NCBI GenBank assembly: GCA_012934845.2
Contig: WNNJ02001307.1
Span: forward strand, 62,001-126,000
Length of the DNA stretch: 64,000 nucleotides
Direction of reading: 5' to 3'
Source of the DNA: Pomphorhynchus laevis
Taxonomy: Eukaryota > Acanthocephala > Palaeacanthocephala > Echinorhynchida > Pomphorhynchidae
A model generated the notes under the pieces. The model worked only from the letters and a program-made list of their open reading frames with translations, was not told where the DNA came from and ran no database searches. Made by a program: the position numbers and the translations under genes. Positions 20,475-32,139 of the stretch are shown here, piece after piece (position 1 is the first letter of the stretch; each line of letters opens with the position of its first letter).

Positions 20475-22723
20475 TCATTTACGGCCTCAGATCAAGAGTT
20501 ATATGAGCCCCCAACCGATCCAACACGCCGCTTTCCGACTGAACCATCCGGGGTCTTTCAACCCCGAAGAATCCAATCGGCGCGGACTATGCTAGGTAAA
20601 CGAGATACGAGGAGCTTAAGAAACCTTTGCCTTTGCTCTGGGGGACGTCCTCTCGAAAAGAAGACTAATCCCGAGATAGCCCAAGTTCCCCAAAAGCGCA
20701 CTTGAGTTTTCCCTTTTAATGACAGATGTTGAGCCCGTTTCAGGGTCCACCTAGCTTTCTTCAGGATATGTTTAAGTCTATCCAGGTCAGCTTTCGCCGA
20801 CCAGTTCACCGTAATGGTGACCCCAGGTATTTTAGTCGACTTGTGAAGGTGGGAAGTGGTTCAGAGGCAAATAAAGATGAGAGCGCAGAGAGTGATAATC
20901 TATCAAGTTTTTGATTTGTAACAGGGGTGCCATGAAAGACGACCACCTGCGATTTAGTCGAGTTTAAAATAAAATAGGATGGTGGAAGCTGATCTTTTAA
21001 TCATAAAAAGATACGGCTGACGTCAGAGACTACGTCTTTACACCTATGTCTAGTGAACAGGGCTGTGGTGTCATCAGCGTACACCACTAGACGTTGTTTA
21101 CGTTTAAATATTTCGAAGAGGTTAATGGAGGCAGCAAGATACAAGATAGGAGAAATTAGTGATCCTGTAAAATCGCTTGGTGTACAGCATAATCTCCACC
21201 CTGTTCACAATTCTCGCAGGCAACCCGAGGGGCCAGAGAGAAGAGATCACAAAGGGAATGGAGATGCGGTCAAATGCAGCAGAAAAGTCAAAGAAAACAG
21301 CCACAACTAGATGATGGCTATTATCCCGACAAAACTGTTCCACCTCACCAACTGCTGAATGGACCCGAGCGACCTTTGACGAACCCATGAAAACCTGGAG
21401 GGATCAAATTACGCCTACTTGAATGGTCGCGGATTTTACGCCCAACACTTTTTCGTAAATCGACACTAGGGCATTTTAAATCGAAATGGGTCGCAGATCT
21501 TTATAACATGAGCAAGATTTTTTCTTATGAATAAAAACACGTTTACGAATATTGATGTCTGCTACATTGGATGGGGAGGCTAGAAGCATTGTGACGGCCA
21601 CCTCCCTTCTCTGTTCGGCTGTCAACAGCTGACAGACCTGAGAAAAACGTGGAGCGATGGATTTGGAGCTGCCCAGAAGTGGACCCCAAGAGTTGAGAAT
21701 ATCTGTAACAGATAAATCACTACTCCTGAAATTCTTTAAGGCGGGATTGGTTGAGGTGTTTGCGTGGCTACATAGTTGTGTAAGGCTAGTGACTCCTCTA
21801 AAACTTTGTCAAGGGCTACATTACCTATCCAAACCAATGCCTTATCCTTTCAACAAACGAACTTCTCCTTGAAATCTTCCAAAAGGAATACTGAGAAGGG
21901 TTAAGGCAAGCAATGCTCGCACTATCCCTACCCAGCTGGAACCGTACCTAGTGCTCCAGTATTCATTAGAGAGGGCCTGTCTGGCGGAAGCAGATAGATT
22001 AGAGAGGTTCAGCAATTTCGCTAGGACCTTGAGGTTCGTCGGAGTGGGATTGTATATACGACCTTTATAGGTAGTCGATAGAATCGCGGTAGCTTGCGAA
22101 AAGAGGTAGGTATTAAATTCGGTAAGACTCTCATTTTCTATTCTGGGAAAGAGTTGGATAGCCGCTTGAAAGAAGGCCACTCTGATCGGATCAAAGTAAA
22201 ACCTCCTTCGAATCAACGTATCCTCATCAATCCTCCAACATATTAGGTCATGAGAGGTGGACAATTGCTGGCGCGACTGCTCCGTGCAGAAGGGTTTTAG
22301 CAACCACCTCAAGTGAAGCAGTAAAATGTCGAGGATAGAATTTGTTGATGTGCAATGAAAGGTAGGGGACGGTGGTTTGTGAATAAGATAACCGTTCTTA
22401 GCTCTGCGAAGTGCTGCGTTGATTTAACGACCAGACAAGACATGGCTGGACATAAGTAGTTTAATAGGAAGGGGCCTTAAGGAGCACTTTACTAAGGTCA
22501 CGAGTCCTTGAGATGAAGAGTGAGGTGGGGTTATGTACGGAGTATAGTGGGAATTAATGTGCTTTGGAATAAATCGTGTAATATCCTGAGGGAGACGGAT
22601 AGATCGCGTCTCCTGAAGGACTATAACATATGCATCTCTACCGGATATAAGTCTAAGAGCAGAAGCACCTCCCGAATTCCACTGAAGGACATTCAGTGAA
22701 AAAGACTCACGAGTACTCTGCAT
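20475..22723 (-). pseudogene. LINE A3 ORF2 relic
   Basis: The minus strand starts MQSTRESFSLNVLQWNSGGA, the same as A1. The endonuclease is interrupted near 22430 by a deletion and frameshift. The linker is open at 22312-21842 (QLSTSHDLICWRIDEDTL). RT fingers and palm lie at 21388-20860, where VVYADDTTALF is still readable (about 21090-21060). About 55 bp around 21175 are missing compared with A1, removing the DDPDARQFYPITGVPQG stretch that precedes the active site. The tail is open at 20809-20558 (NWSAKADLDRLKHILKKA). Confidence 0.8.
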
Positions 22724-22879
22724 TGTGATGGAATACTTGGATGAGGGATTGCCTACCTAGACAGAGCTAGTGCAGGAAGGTTACCCTTCCCGCCACTAGC
22801 CCCACCCGGGGTAGTTACTTGCCCCTCGGCAATCTTATCTTCATTTTCCCCGGGTGCTCATCTTTATTATTTTACCAAT

Positions 22880-23969
22880 CGGAATAGGGGTAATGTCATG
22901 AGCAGAATCCCTATTTATTTGATGACTTAGTTGTTGAAGTTGGAATTGATGGATTAGTGCACATAGCAGTGAGGATCGTAGAAATTATGGATTCCATTTT
23001 TATATACGTCTTCCACGCGTGCATCCAGCGCACGCATTAAATCAGCATCCCCCATGCGTGGGGAGGCAGCGGACAAGAGGAAGAAGAAGCAGTAGGCCTC
23101 GGCGTAGAACTGGAATAAATAAATTTATCACGGTATTCTTTGAATCAGCCACATTTCCTGCTCCAGGCAGGATGGCTCCTCCCACAGTTAGATCATGATG
23201 AGGGGCCTCGCATCGAATATCTGACTGCATAGAGGTACAGTGGGGGAGGCTGCACACACCGCAAATTGGTGTCTCACTGCAGCTAGAGGCTCAGTGTCCC
23301 TATTTGTGACACTTGCTGCAGCGATGATACGTAAATTCGTCACGTTCGATTAGGGAAAAACGAAGGTTAAATCTCATAAATGGTTTAAAATTTGAGTTCA
23401 TTAGAACTTTCCCATTTTCAAGTGGGGTAGAGCAAAACCCAATAGGTATTGGGTTACCCCCTTTGCTTAGAATTGAACGAAATTTAGAAACCTTGAAGGT
23501 CTTTTCAAGTAATACTATATCCAAATCATCGAGGTGACATGGCAAGTTAGTTATTTTCAACGTCCCAAGTATAGGATTTGAAACAATATCTCCATAATTG
23601 GACAGGGCTGAGTTAAAGTACTCCATATAATCTTTTGCTAAGTCGGCGGACATGAAGGATATATTGACCTCCGTTTCGAATAGTTTGACGGACTTAAATA
23701 TTATTCTATTGGACAATTTATTACAGAATTGTCTTAGAAAGGCGTTAAATAAACTGTGCCTACTATAGGCTTTTTAGTTTAATGATGATGATTAGATTTT
23801 TAAGTTTTGGGATGGGAGGAAGTCCCTCCCATCCCAAAGGAGTGGGCGGTGACAAATTTATATTTTTCGTTGGAAAATAGGAATTTGTGCTTTTCACTAA
23901 TCGTCCGACAGTCACTTTACTGCACATTTTGATTTGTGAGAAAGAAATACGAAGCTTTAAATTTACCAC
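22880..23969 (-). pseudogene. LINE A3 ORF1 relic
   Basis: The minus strand from 23969 encodes an N-terminus ending in LPPIPKLKNLIIIIKLKSL, then shifts frame. The RRM-like region (23716-23300: NRIIFKSVKLFETEVNISF, ILGTLKITNLPCHLDDLDI) ends at RCSKCHK inside the first zinc knuckle. The remaining knuckles lie in another frame around 23257-23042. Confidence 0.75.
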
Positions 23970-23990
23970 TGATTAAATACCATGCGGAAA

Positions 23991-24278
23991 ACCGGCATTG
24001 GTGGCAAAGTGTTGTATTAACAAAAATGTTCAGTTCGAAGTGTCTACTTTGCCAACGCACACAAATGAAGTTATAAACGAACCTCGTTGATTAACCGGTT
24101 CTTGTGATCTTTTCACAATTTGCACAATATTTCAAAAGGTAGTACGTTGACGTCCAAACCTTTTCCATCTGCCGAAATGCAATGAGAGTAGAGATAAAAG
24201 TATCGATTACTTATCGATTAGAGTACCGATTACGTTTGAAAGAGGCTAAATCAGAGTTAGCATGTCGATTAGAGTTGG
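23991..24278. other. Spacer between LINE A3 and LINE B
   Basis: No ORF. Contains several copies of CGATTA-type words (about 24205-24265), perhaps a decayed short repeat. Confidence 0.35.
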
Positions 24279-27200
24279 GTGAAAAAATGTGACAATACAA
24301 AATTTTCGAGTTGTGCGGAGGCGTCTACATATTCATTGGAAGGGACTGTCAGATGTGATCAATCCTGCAAGCCTTCTTACCACTTTGGCGCCCTCCGCCT
24401 AAGACGTGAAATATTCACTGTTTCACCTTGCCTCAATGTCGATCGGTGTATTCGTGAATTTCGAAAATCTCTTCGCGATTCTTCCTTCAAGTTGAGCACA
24501 AATAATGGTGGTTTAAAAATCATTTACTCGAATATTCGTAGTCTACTTAATAAGTTAGATGAAATAAAATGTTTCTTCCAAGATATCGTACCAGATGTAG
24601 GTATTTTCACAGAATCTTGGCTTAGTTCGTCAATAGCAGACGTAGATATATTCATTGAGGGATACAGCATAAGTAGAAGTGATAGAACAGGGAAGATTGG
24701 AGGAGGTGTTATCGCGTATATCTCTAATAGGCTTCAATTCCGAGTAATTGAAACTCTTAGTGATGCTATTAACCATAATGAAGCATTGTGTATTAGGCTA
24801 TATTGTCAACACCCAATAACGGTATTGACTGTGTATCGTTCTCTAAGATCAAACACAGATAGCATAGCTGCTTTAATGGAGAGAAGTAGTTATTGTGATA
24901 GATTTGTTGTACTCGGTGATTTCAACATGCCATCTGTCAATTGGGTTAATTACACTTCCAATGACTCGGATGTCGAGAGTTTGAAGCTACTTGGCTTAAT
25001 AAACAGCTTGGCTCTTAAGCAACATGTCAGTCAGAGTACAAGATTTTCACAGGATTCACATTCACTTTTGGATTTATGCCTTACTGAACCATATGACATT
25101 CTTGATATATTAAGCTATCTGGACCCAATAGGTCATTCAGATCATGTGGTCATTTCGATTGGTCTGAGCGATGTCTACTCACATGGCGTAAATCCGACGT
25201 CGTCTGTAAACCCATTCAGAACTGACTTTGTTCTAGTAAATAAATATCTCGTTGGGGTAAAGTGGTTGGATGCTTTTGATGTTGGCGTCGAATATTCATG
25301 GCAGTTTTTCAGGGATACTCTGTACCACCTCCTTAATCGTTTCTCACCTCTTCAGAGTAAACACTGTTTGACATCGATCTCACCGCCTTGGTTTAATATC
25401 GACATAATACATGCTTTAAAGATGAGACGTAAGGCCTTTAATAACTATCGTAAAGACAGAGCTAATTTCAGCACTTATAAGAAATGGCGAAACCTCGTTA
25501 CGTCCATGAAGCGAACTGGTAGGCGATCTTTCGAAAATCAGCTAAGTATAAACTGTCACCGTGATCCCCGCTCTTTCTTTAGGTATGTGACTGCTAAGCA
25601 TACGCGCTGTAAACCTATAAATTGTATTCAACGTGACGATGGGAAATTCATAACTGATTCTTTGCAGATATCAATTATGTTTAGAAATCATTTCCATTCT
25701 TTGAATCTTGACCATAAGGATGTGACAATGGGTGATCCGTGTACATTTGAATCGCCCGGAGATGACACCAGCGACCTCTTCCGATGTGATGATGTTCTCC
25801 AAGAGCTTCAGAAACTTAAATGCAAAGCAGGTGCGGGTCCAGATGGCTTACCGCCCGTATATCTGCGCAACATCGCTGACATAATATGTCATCCGCTTTA
25901 CAATATTTTCTCTGCGTCTGTTGCTTTTGGCGTTGTTCCTTCTGATTGGCAGAATTCCATCATCTGTCCTATTTATAAGAAAGGGGATAGTTCGTCCATT
26001 GACAATTATAGGGCTATTAGTCTCACTTGCGTGTGTTGTGTGCTAGAAAGATTGATTAAGCGACGAATAATAGAATTTCTAAATCGATTTCAAATTTTGA
26101 ACCCAGCACAGCATGGCTTCCCGAAAAGGTTATTCCACGACTACTAATCTTGTACATGCACGTGAAAATTGGTATCACTATTATGATCAAGGTACACCAG
26201 TTGATGTCATTTTCTTTGATTTATCAAAAGCGTTTGACTCAGTTAATCACACGCGTCTTATTGAGAAGTTGGAGCACATTTATCTTGATAAGAGGATCAT
26301 AAACTGGATTTGTGTATTCCTTTCCAACCGACAAAGTGTCGTATGAGTAAGTGAGTCGCTGTCGAGTCTATTTCCAGTGTTGTTAGGTGTTCCATAGGGA
26401 AGTGTATTGGGTCATCTTATTCAGTCTTTATATCAACGATTTGATACCAAATATCAGTTCATTCAGTTTATTATATGCAGCTGATCTTAAAGTTTGGCGA
26501 CTTATTATTTCCGATCTTGATAAACAGCATTTACAAAGCGACGTCGAGGTTATATCCAATTAGTCTAAACGAAATCACTTGAGCATCGATTCCGCTAAAT
26601 GTACATGCATGCGTATATCACGAAGATCATGTGATCATCTTGAAAATGAGTACCAGTTTGATTCAATTAGTATCGAAAGAACCTACTCATATGAAGATTT
26701 GGGAGTTTGGGTTTGTGCTGACTTATCCACTCGAAAGCATTCAGACTACATGTGTGGCATCACAAAACGCTTAATAGAACATACTCGTCGAGCTCTGATA
26801 GGCATAGATCCGTTATGTTACCATACCTTAGCAAATGCGTTTTTCTTGAGCCATATCTTATACGCATCGCCAGCTTGTTATCCCGAAACTACTTATGAGC
26901 GTCGTGCATTGGAGAAAGTGTTCAGATCAACAACTAAATTAGTCTCAGGGCTGCATATTTTTGGCTACGCGAAACGCCTCCAGATATTAAATATGCCTTG
27001 TCTGCGATATATCCGTGACAAGCGAGATCTCTCTCTTGTTTGGAAAATTCTGCATACTAAAGATCATTCACTGTCACATCTACTGCAACTGAGAGTCAAC
27101 CTTCTCTTCGCGGACACCCCCTGATGCTGAAAACACAAAGGTACATGCATGCAGTTTCCTGCTTTGCCAAACGAGTCGTACGATCTTGGAATTCGCTTCA

Positions 27201-27400
27201 GAGTGCGACCATTTTGTCGTCTACTGCTTCAAGTTTTTGCGCCCTACTGGATGATGACCCTTCCTTCTCAAGACAACGGTGGGATTTTCAGTAGTTCATC
27301 TGATGAGGGAGGGACAAAACGACTCTTATTCTTTATATTCTTTTTATTTTGTAAAGCAACTTGTAAAGATGTTGTCAATTAATAATAATAAAAAAATATC
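24279..27400 (+). pseudogene. LINE family B: APE endonuclease and RT, broken (CR1/Jockey-like)
   Basis: A long open stretch (24279-26147, 622 aa) carries the endonuclease: IIYSNIRSLLNKLDEI, FTESWL, VLGDFNMPSVNW, GHSDHVV. It then carries the start of RT (KCKAGAGPDGLPPVYLRN, IICPIYKKGDSSSIDNYR, ISLTCVCCVLERLI). At about 26113 the frame shifts, then VIFFDLSKAFDSVNHTRLIE (26113-26346) follows. The VPQGS motif reads VP-stop-GS at about 26391, and the YADD position reads YAADLK. The C-terminal part is at 26579-27124. The tail is an AATAATAATAAA-type run near 27385. Upstream ORF1 was not found, so the copy is probably 5' truncated. Confidence 0.85.
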
Positions 27401-27414
27401 AGATATTTTCATCA

Positions 27415-27517
27415 GGAGGAAATGGTATCAGGTTTCGATCTCTTATTCCTCCACCCAACACAGCAGCGGGGCCAATACATGCAAATGACGCATTTCTTCT
27501 GATGAAATTTGATTATA
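27415..27517 (+). repeat. Structured dispersed repeat S, copy 1
   Basis: About 100 bp similar to 32140-32245. Complementary GGAGGA (27415-27420) and TCCTCC (27447-27452) could pair, followed by CACCCAACACAGCAGCGGGG and a small hairpin (ATGC...GCAT, 27479-27493), then TTTCTTCTGAT. It lies directly after the 3' tail of LINE B. Function unknown. Confidence 0.55.
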
Positions 27518-27990
27518 TAATATTTATTAATATTTATAAATAATATTTTTTTTTATTACAAATAATAATTCTTAATAAATATAATTATTTATATAGTCTT
27601 ATATAGATAATTCAAAAAATAATTTATATTCACATATATAATCAATATATCAATATATACATATTGTCACTATATATAATTACGATATGCCAATTATATA
27701 TAATTATATATAACTACCATAAATAACTACTATATATAGCTATTCGTAATTTAAACAAATTCTTTTAAAGCAAAAAATGAAAAATATCATTGATTCATTT
27801 GATATCGATGTTGGTTATATTTACTGGACCGATTATTTTAAGTGGTTTAACTATTTTCCTAGTTGATATTGATTAATAGTATTCGCCAACTTTAATTGTA
27901 GATTTTTAAGTGAATCGTTTTATCTAAAACGTATAGTTCGCTCTATCTTATTAAAGGAAAGAACAACAATGGGAGCTCCTTTCTACAAAG
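27518..27990. other. AT-rich spacer
   Basis: Very AT-rich, with many TATATA and ATTTATT words and no ORF. Confidence 0.5.
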
Positions 27991-27996
27991 GAGAGT

Positions 27997-28030
27997 AGAG
28001 TTATCAGATATCTCCATATCTGATAACTCT
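27997..28030. repeat. Perfect 15-bp hairpin
   Basis: AGAGTTATCAGATAT (27997-28011), loop CTCC, then its exact complement (28016-28030). Part of the arm recurs at about 28047-28059 (TATCAGATATGG). It lies just before the RTX relic W. Confidence 0.8.
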
Positions 28031-28035
28031 TCCTG

Positions 28036-28512
28036 ATGAAAGATTTATCAGATATGGAGACGGTGAACTCCTCTAGTCTCAAGTCGGTAGCTGAACTGTG
28101 TCAATGCTGCATCCAAAGGACTCCATTGCGAAAAACCTGGGACGTCCGAGCTGCTATGAGAAGGCGAATTCAACTGTGGAGAACGACACAGTTAGAAGAA
28201 CTATTCAAAGAAGCAGAGTATCTTCAGATTCTACAAAACATAGACAAAGTACGAAAAAACAAGGAAAGGAACACGTGAGATGTGTTCTGTAGTCTCATGA
28301 AAATGGGCAAATTAAGATCGGCAGTGTGTACTATCGATCCTGAAGTAAATACAACCGAGGTACTTAAACTGAATAACGAGCTGAATGGACGTACGGTGAA
28401 ACAACTATTACTGGATAAGCACCCCTCAGCTGGCTGTGGATACCTTAGCTTTGATTGTATAAATTATTCGATGATAGTAAAGGAATCACTCAGAACCCTA
28501 GGTTGCGACTAG
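28036..28512 (+). pseudogene. RTX element N-terminal relic (W)
   Basis: Two open pieces align in order with the N-terminal domain of copy Z. TPLRKTWDVRAAMRRRIQLW and LEELFKEAEYLQ correspond to SRKFSVLRKAVLRRLELW and LKELLAETWSLQ. LMKMGKLRSAVCTID and VKQLLLDKHPSAG correspond to LMPQGKISRAMRLLD and VRDVLLDKHPDAA. RT and nuclease parts are not recognisable downstream. This is an independent, diverged family member, which supports the domain structure. Confidence 0.65.
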
Positions 28513-28580
28513 CCCTTCTGAAGCCGATACACTGATGTGATTCAGCTGAATACCAGCGTGTTACTTGTTCAGTAACCATA

Positions 28581-28635
28581 GTAAGCTGATGAAGGAACGA
28601 TAGCACACGTGCTGTCCTGTAAAGCCACTGCTTAC
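28581..28635 (+). ncRNA. Degenerate hammerhead-like motif
   Basis: GTAAG-CTGATGA (28581-28592), a possible stem II (AGGA 28593-28596 with TCCT 28615-28618, plus inner AGCAC/GTGCT), GTAAA where the core needs GAAA, a small AG-CCA-CT hairpin, then CTTAC pairing back to GTAAG. The extra U in the GAAA box and G at the cleavage position would impair cleavage. It may be a decayed ribozyme or chance. Confidence 0.3.
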
Positions 28636-28639
28636 GCAA

Positions 28640-29470
28640 ACCATACCAGATGTAAGACTGATTTACTGAGGATTACGTACTTGGAAGTTGTGTAGCTACA
28701 TGGCCACACTGATGATACCACCATTTAGTGATAATTACCAAAATGCCTCATTGTAGGCTAGGTGTCTGTGGTAGGCACATTCCGGGTTAATCTTTACATG
28801 TTTATACTTTCCTGATCGTGTTAATTAAAAAAGTGGTATTGAAAGATTAAATATTGTTTATTAAGCGTTAAATATGAATCGATAGAAAAAATAGTCTTTT
28901 ATATCAAGAAATTTGGATTATTGCGTTAACCTTTTCAAACAGTGAAACGAAAATCAGGACTTTTTTTAATAAAAGTACTTTAAATATCACAACATTTGCT
29001 TTATTAATTAAATAGTATAACGAATTTAGATAAAATAAGAGCAAAAGGTAATTCTTAAAACGATAAAATGGTTGAAATTCATAATTTTATGTTTATAAAA
29101 ATCAAATATTCAGTTAATATGGACACTTTTAAATTTGGATTAAGAGCTTGTCATTTGCTTTTATCAAATCACCAACAGAATAAATGTTTAATTTTGTTCA
29201 AATATAATAACCTCACAGTTAAACAAAATAACAGTTCATTAATTTACTAATTTTTTACTAATTTATCAAATCAGATAACTGAGTCTACGTATCAAGTTAA
29301 TTTTAATATAATAGATTAAAATTAACATATTAAATATATTAATATAATAATTATTATATTAATATTAATAATTAATATATTAAAATTAATATTATATTAC
29401 ATAATATGCAACGATTGTATTTCTATTACGAAATTTATCTCGTATTGCTCGGAAGTATGACAAATAATTA
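28640..29470. other. AT-rich region without recognisable gene
   Basis: No coding similarity was seen. TCAGATAACTGAGTCTACG at about 29271 and TCAGCTAACTGAGTCTACG at about 29473 show that a short repeat recurs here. ATTAATATATTA runs fill 29290-29400. Confidence 0.4.
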
Positions 29471-29632
29471 AATCAGCTAACTGAGTCTACGTATTTAATA
29501 TAATGATAAAATAAACAAAACATAATAATGCTAAATCAAAATTTAATAATTAAATAATAAAATTAATAATTGCTTTTAGATTTTCTATAATTTAAATCAA
29601 GTTAAAATAAAAAATTGAAATTTAAAATAAAC
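29471..29632. repeat. About 160-bp direct repeat, copy 1
   Basis: From AAATCAGCTAACTGAGTC to AAATTTAAAATAAA, repeated almost exactly at 31912-32070 with a few substitutions. The two copies bracket about 2.3 kb that includes the hammerhead, a SINE and a LINE C fragment. Confidence 0.85.
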
Positions 29633-29703
29633 TTTTAAATATATATAGTATATATAATAGTAGTGCACGGATATATATATATTTATATATATACATGAAC
29701 GAG

Positions 29704-29725
29704 ACGTCTCTATATATAGAGACGT
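29704..29725. repeat. Perfect 22-bp palindrome
   Basis: ACGTCTCTATATATAGAGACGT reads the same on both strands. It lies about 75 bp from the hammerhead sequence and may be part of the same element. Confidence 0.8.
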
Positions 29726-29797
29726 GATTCAACCAGGACTGTCTATTACACTCATCTACTTTTTTATATATAGAGAAAGAAAGAATTTCATACTTCA

Positions 29798-29851
29798 TCA
29801 CTACAAGACGGCATACCGTTTCGGCTTTGAGAAGCCTCATCAGTAGCAGCA
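29798..29851 (-). ncRNA. Hammerhead ribozyme, near-perfect consensus core
   Basis: On the minus strand: stem I strand GCTGCTA (29850-29844), core CTGATGA (29843-29837), stem II GGCTT-CTCA-AAGCC, core GAA with A15.1, stem III ACGG-TATG-CCGT (four pairs), cleavage triplet GTC (29809-29807), then the other stem I strand TTGTAGT (29806-29800). All invariant bases match and predicted self-cleavage is after the C at 29807. The very short stem III is a published hallmark of hammerheads in Penelope-like and related retroelements. The flanks carry no recognisable ORF, so the host element is unknown. Confidence 0.85.
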
Positions 29852-30079
29852 CATACAATGAATACACATGAAAAACATACTATATATAGGTTAAACCAGA
29901 AAGAATTCACTATATGCTAATTGAATGACGTAGTTTTCGCTTTCGAAGTCAATACAATGCATTTAAATCTTTTCAGTGTAATAGACATCAGCGGGATCAT
30001 TAATTGATCAATAAATAAATATTTTTCTTCTGGTTGTGGCACGATATTATCCTCACAGATATTGTTCTTATTATTGATA

Positions 30080-30245
30080 CAGCAGGACGCTACTAATCAG
30101 TCTGGGTGGGTCTCATCAGCTGCTGACCCAGACCTACATTTCACGTTTCGACCCTTATTATCTGCTTTCTCCGTACACAGATGCTGATCGGATTTGAACT
30201 CAAGACGTCTGTATCTTGATTCAGCGCTACATCTACTTGGCTGGC
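30080..30245 (-). mobile_element. tRNA-derived SINE with hammerhead-like boxes
   Basis: On the minus strand a tRNA-like head has an A-box-like CCAAGTAGATGTAGCGC (about 30240-30224) and a B-box-like GAGTTCAAATCC (30201-30190), spaced as in a Pol III promoter. Downstream come GGGTC-GAAACGTGAAATGT and CAGCAG-CTGATGA-GACCC, which contain both hammerhead core boxes in type II order. The tail is related to 36704-36795 on the plus strand. An alternative simple hairpin (GTCT...AGAC with GGGTC...GACCC) is equally possible. Confidence 0.55.
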
Positions 30246-30249
30246 TGCT

Positions 30250-31225
30250 CCAGTTGTGTAGATATACTTTAATGTATATTACTTTAATAAATATTTATTT
30301 ATATTTATAGACCATGGACTATTTTAGTATATTATAATTATAAATTATTTCCAATTATTTGATATCAAAGTCATTTAATACGAAAATAATAAATTATTTA
30401 AAATCGGAAATAATAATTATATTTAGTTTTAATTCTAAAGTAATGCTTATTGACTAACGAATGATGATAAAACACGTAGTAACTTTATGTAATGGTTGGG
30501 TCCTCTAGTATACGCTTATGATAAACAGCTAAATTGCTTAAAATTAATAAATTCACACAAAATGTCAGTCGTTTTATAACTTTTAGAGCCGTATTATTCC
30601 GGCCGAACTTCATTCAATAGATCGTCCAAAAATAACAGTACTCGTTGTTTTAGCTTCTGCAGGTTTGTGTTCCTATACTTTGACAAATATTTTGTTCCAG
30701 TGCGCATATTTTCAGCGTCATCAACACGAAATCAACAAAATCGCGAAACCCATGACAAAGAATACGAAAACGTGCCCACATTGATTATTAATACATCAAT
30801 TTTGTCTACAAGTTTGACCTATCTTAATTTGTCAAGCTACATTCATTAAAAATAATTATTTGACGCTTTCATTGCACAATGAAAGCGTGCAATTGCAACA
30901 TTCAAAAGTAACTGTTCATTTACAAACTTACATTCAATTCAAAAATACATGATGTTTTGTAGTAAAAAATGAAAATCGGTCTATTTTTAGACCGGCTTTG
31001 ACTATAAAGAAACTTTGGAGGTTTAACTTCAAAGGTTTCTTATAAAAGTCATGATCAAATTTATAAAGTTTTGAAATATTTTTTAAATCAATAATTTTGT
31101 ATTTGAATAGTAATAAAATACTAATAAAAATACTAATATATAATACTAATATATTACAAATAAAAAATATATTTGTAATAAAATAATCGACGTTATTTGT
31201 CTCGACGTTATTCGTCATCCTACCC
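30250..31225. other. AT-rich region without recognisable gene
   Basis: Only short ORFs without similarity to anything I recognise. The hairpin-like GAAAGCG/CGCTTTC pair (30868-30888) is the only notable structure. Confidence 0.4.
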
Positions 31226-31229
31226 CTAC

Positions 31230-31575
31230 AACGAATAATTAACTCCGGAGTTCGAGTGCTCTTTCGTCTTCGTCGCTTCGACCACATCCACATATCTTGC
31301 CCAACGCTCCTGGCCCACCATCCACATCCACATCAAACTCCGCCTTCTTATCGTAACTTTTCGTCTCATCGCTGTTTGCTCCCCATCGTTCATCAACCTT
31401 CCTTTCTTAGACGATACTCGCCCCACCTCGCTATCGCTGCGTTCCCGTTATACCCTCTTACTCCACGTTCCTAATTACTCCAACAACTACGGTCTCCGAT
31501 CCTTCCTCGTCGCCGCCTCACTCGCCTGGAATCGACTCCCTCTCGACGTCCGCCGCGCTCCCTCCTTGATTTTTT
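31230..31575 (+). pseudogene. LINE family C fragment (C2), C-terminal end
   Basis: LFRLRRFDHIH matches LLRIRRFDHTS of copy C1 and LFRLRKFDHIS of C3. In other frames the fragment continues with the LRSRYTLLLHVPNYSNNYGL-type block and ends with WNRLPLDVRRAPS, the same order as the last 100 residues of C1. It is a 5'-truncated, frameshifted copy in the opposite orientation to C1. Confidence 0.75.
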
Positions 31576-31579
31576 AGTT

Positions 31580-31911
31580 TTTTTTGTATATTTTTTATTT
31601 GTACAGAAAATTAAGTTAATACAGAAAATGATGTTTAGCATAAAATTTAAATAGTTTAAAATTTCAATGTTAGACGATTTTTCGATTCAAAGACCGAATA
31701 ATATGTTTTATGTTAGTCGAAGCTTTCAGTGACAAATTGATGTTTCCTTTAAAACTTAATTTTATGCTTAATATCAAACTTAATATACTCAATATCAATT
31801 AATATTATTAATATTAATAATATGATATACTTGTCAGAAGACTTAATCTTTATTTTCTATTAATTTTCATCTATTGAACAGCTGCTTATCAACGTAAAAC
31901 CCGATAAATCA
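31580..31911. other. AT-rich region
   Basis: No coding similarity; TTAATATTATTAATATTAATA-type sequence near 31795-31820. Confidence 0.4.
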
Positions 31912-32070
31912 AATCAGCTAACTGAGTCTACGTATTTAATATAATTATAAAATAAACAGAACATAATAATGCTAAATCAAAATTTAATAATTAAATAATA
32001 AAATTAATAATTGTTTTTAGATTTTCTATAATTTAAATCAAGTTAAAATAAAAAATTGAAATTTAAAATA
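31912..32070. repeat. About 160-bp direct repeat, copy 2
   Basis: Near-identical to 29471-29632. It is followed about 70 bp later by structured repeat S copy 2. Confidence 0.85.
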
Positions 32071-32139
32071 AAAATCAATTTTTATGAATTGACTAATAAA
32101 TAACAGACGTTGTATAAGAATAAAAATTAGAGGTCATTG

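Larger units (their letters stand above)
20221..23990 (-). mobile_element. LINE family A copy A3, degenerate
   Basis: A minus-strand copy with ORF1 relics (23969-22880), ORF2 relics (22723-20475) and a 3' UTR. The 3' UTR contains an imperfect repeat array (about 20250-20370) of ACTTCGGAATAATGG-type units. Frameshifts and small deletions occur throughout, and it is older in appearance than A1 and A2. Confidence 0.8.

Noticed and set aside
29471-32070. CRISPR-like or satellite array
   Set aside because: Only two copies with unrelated content between them; no regular spacing.
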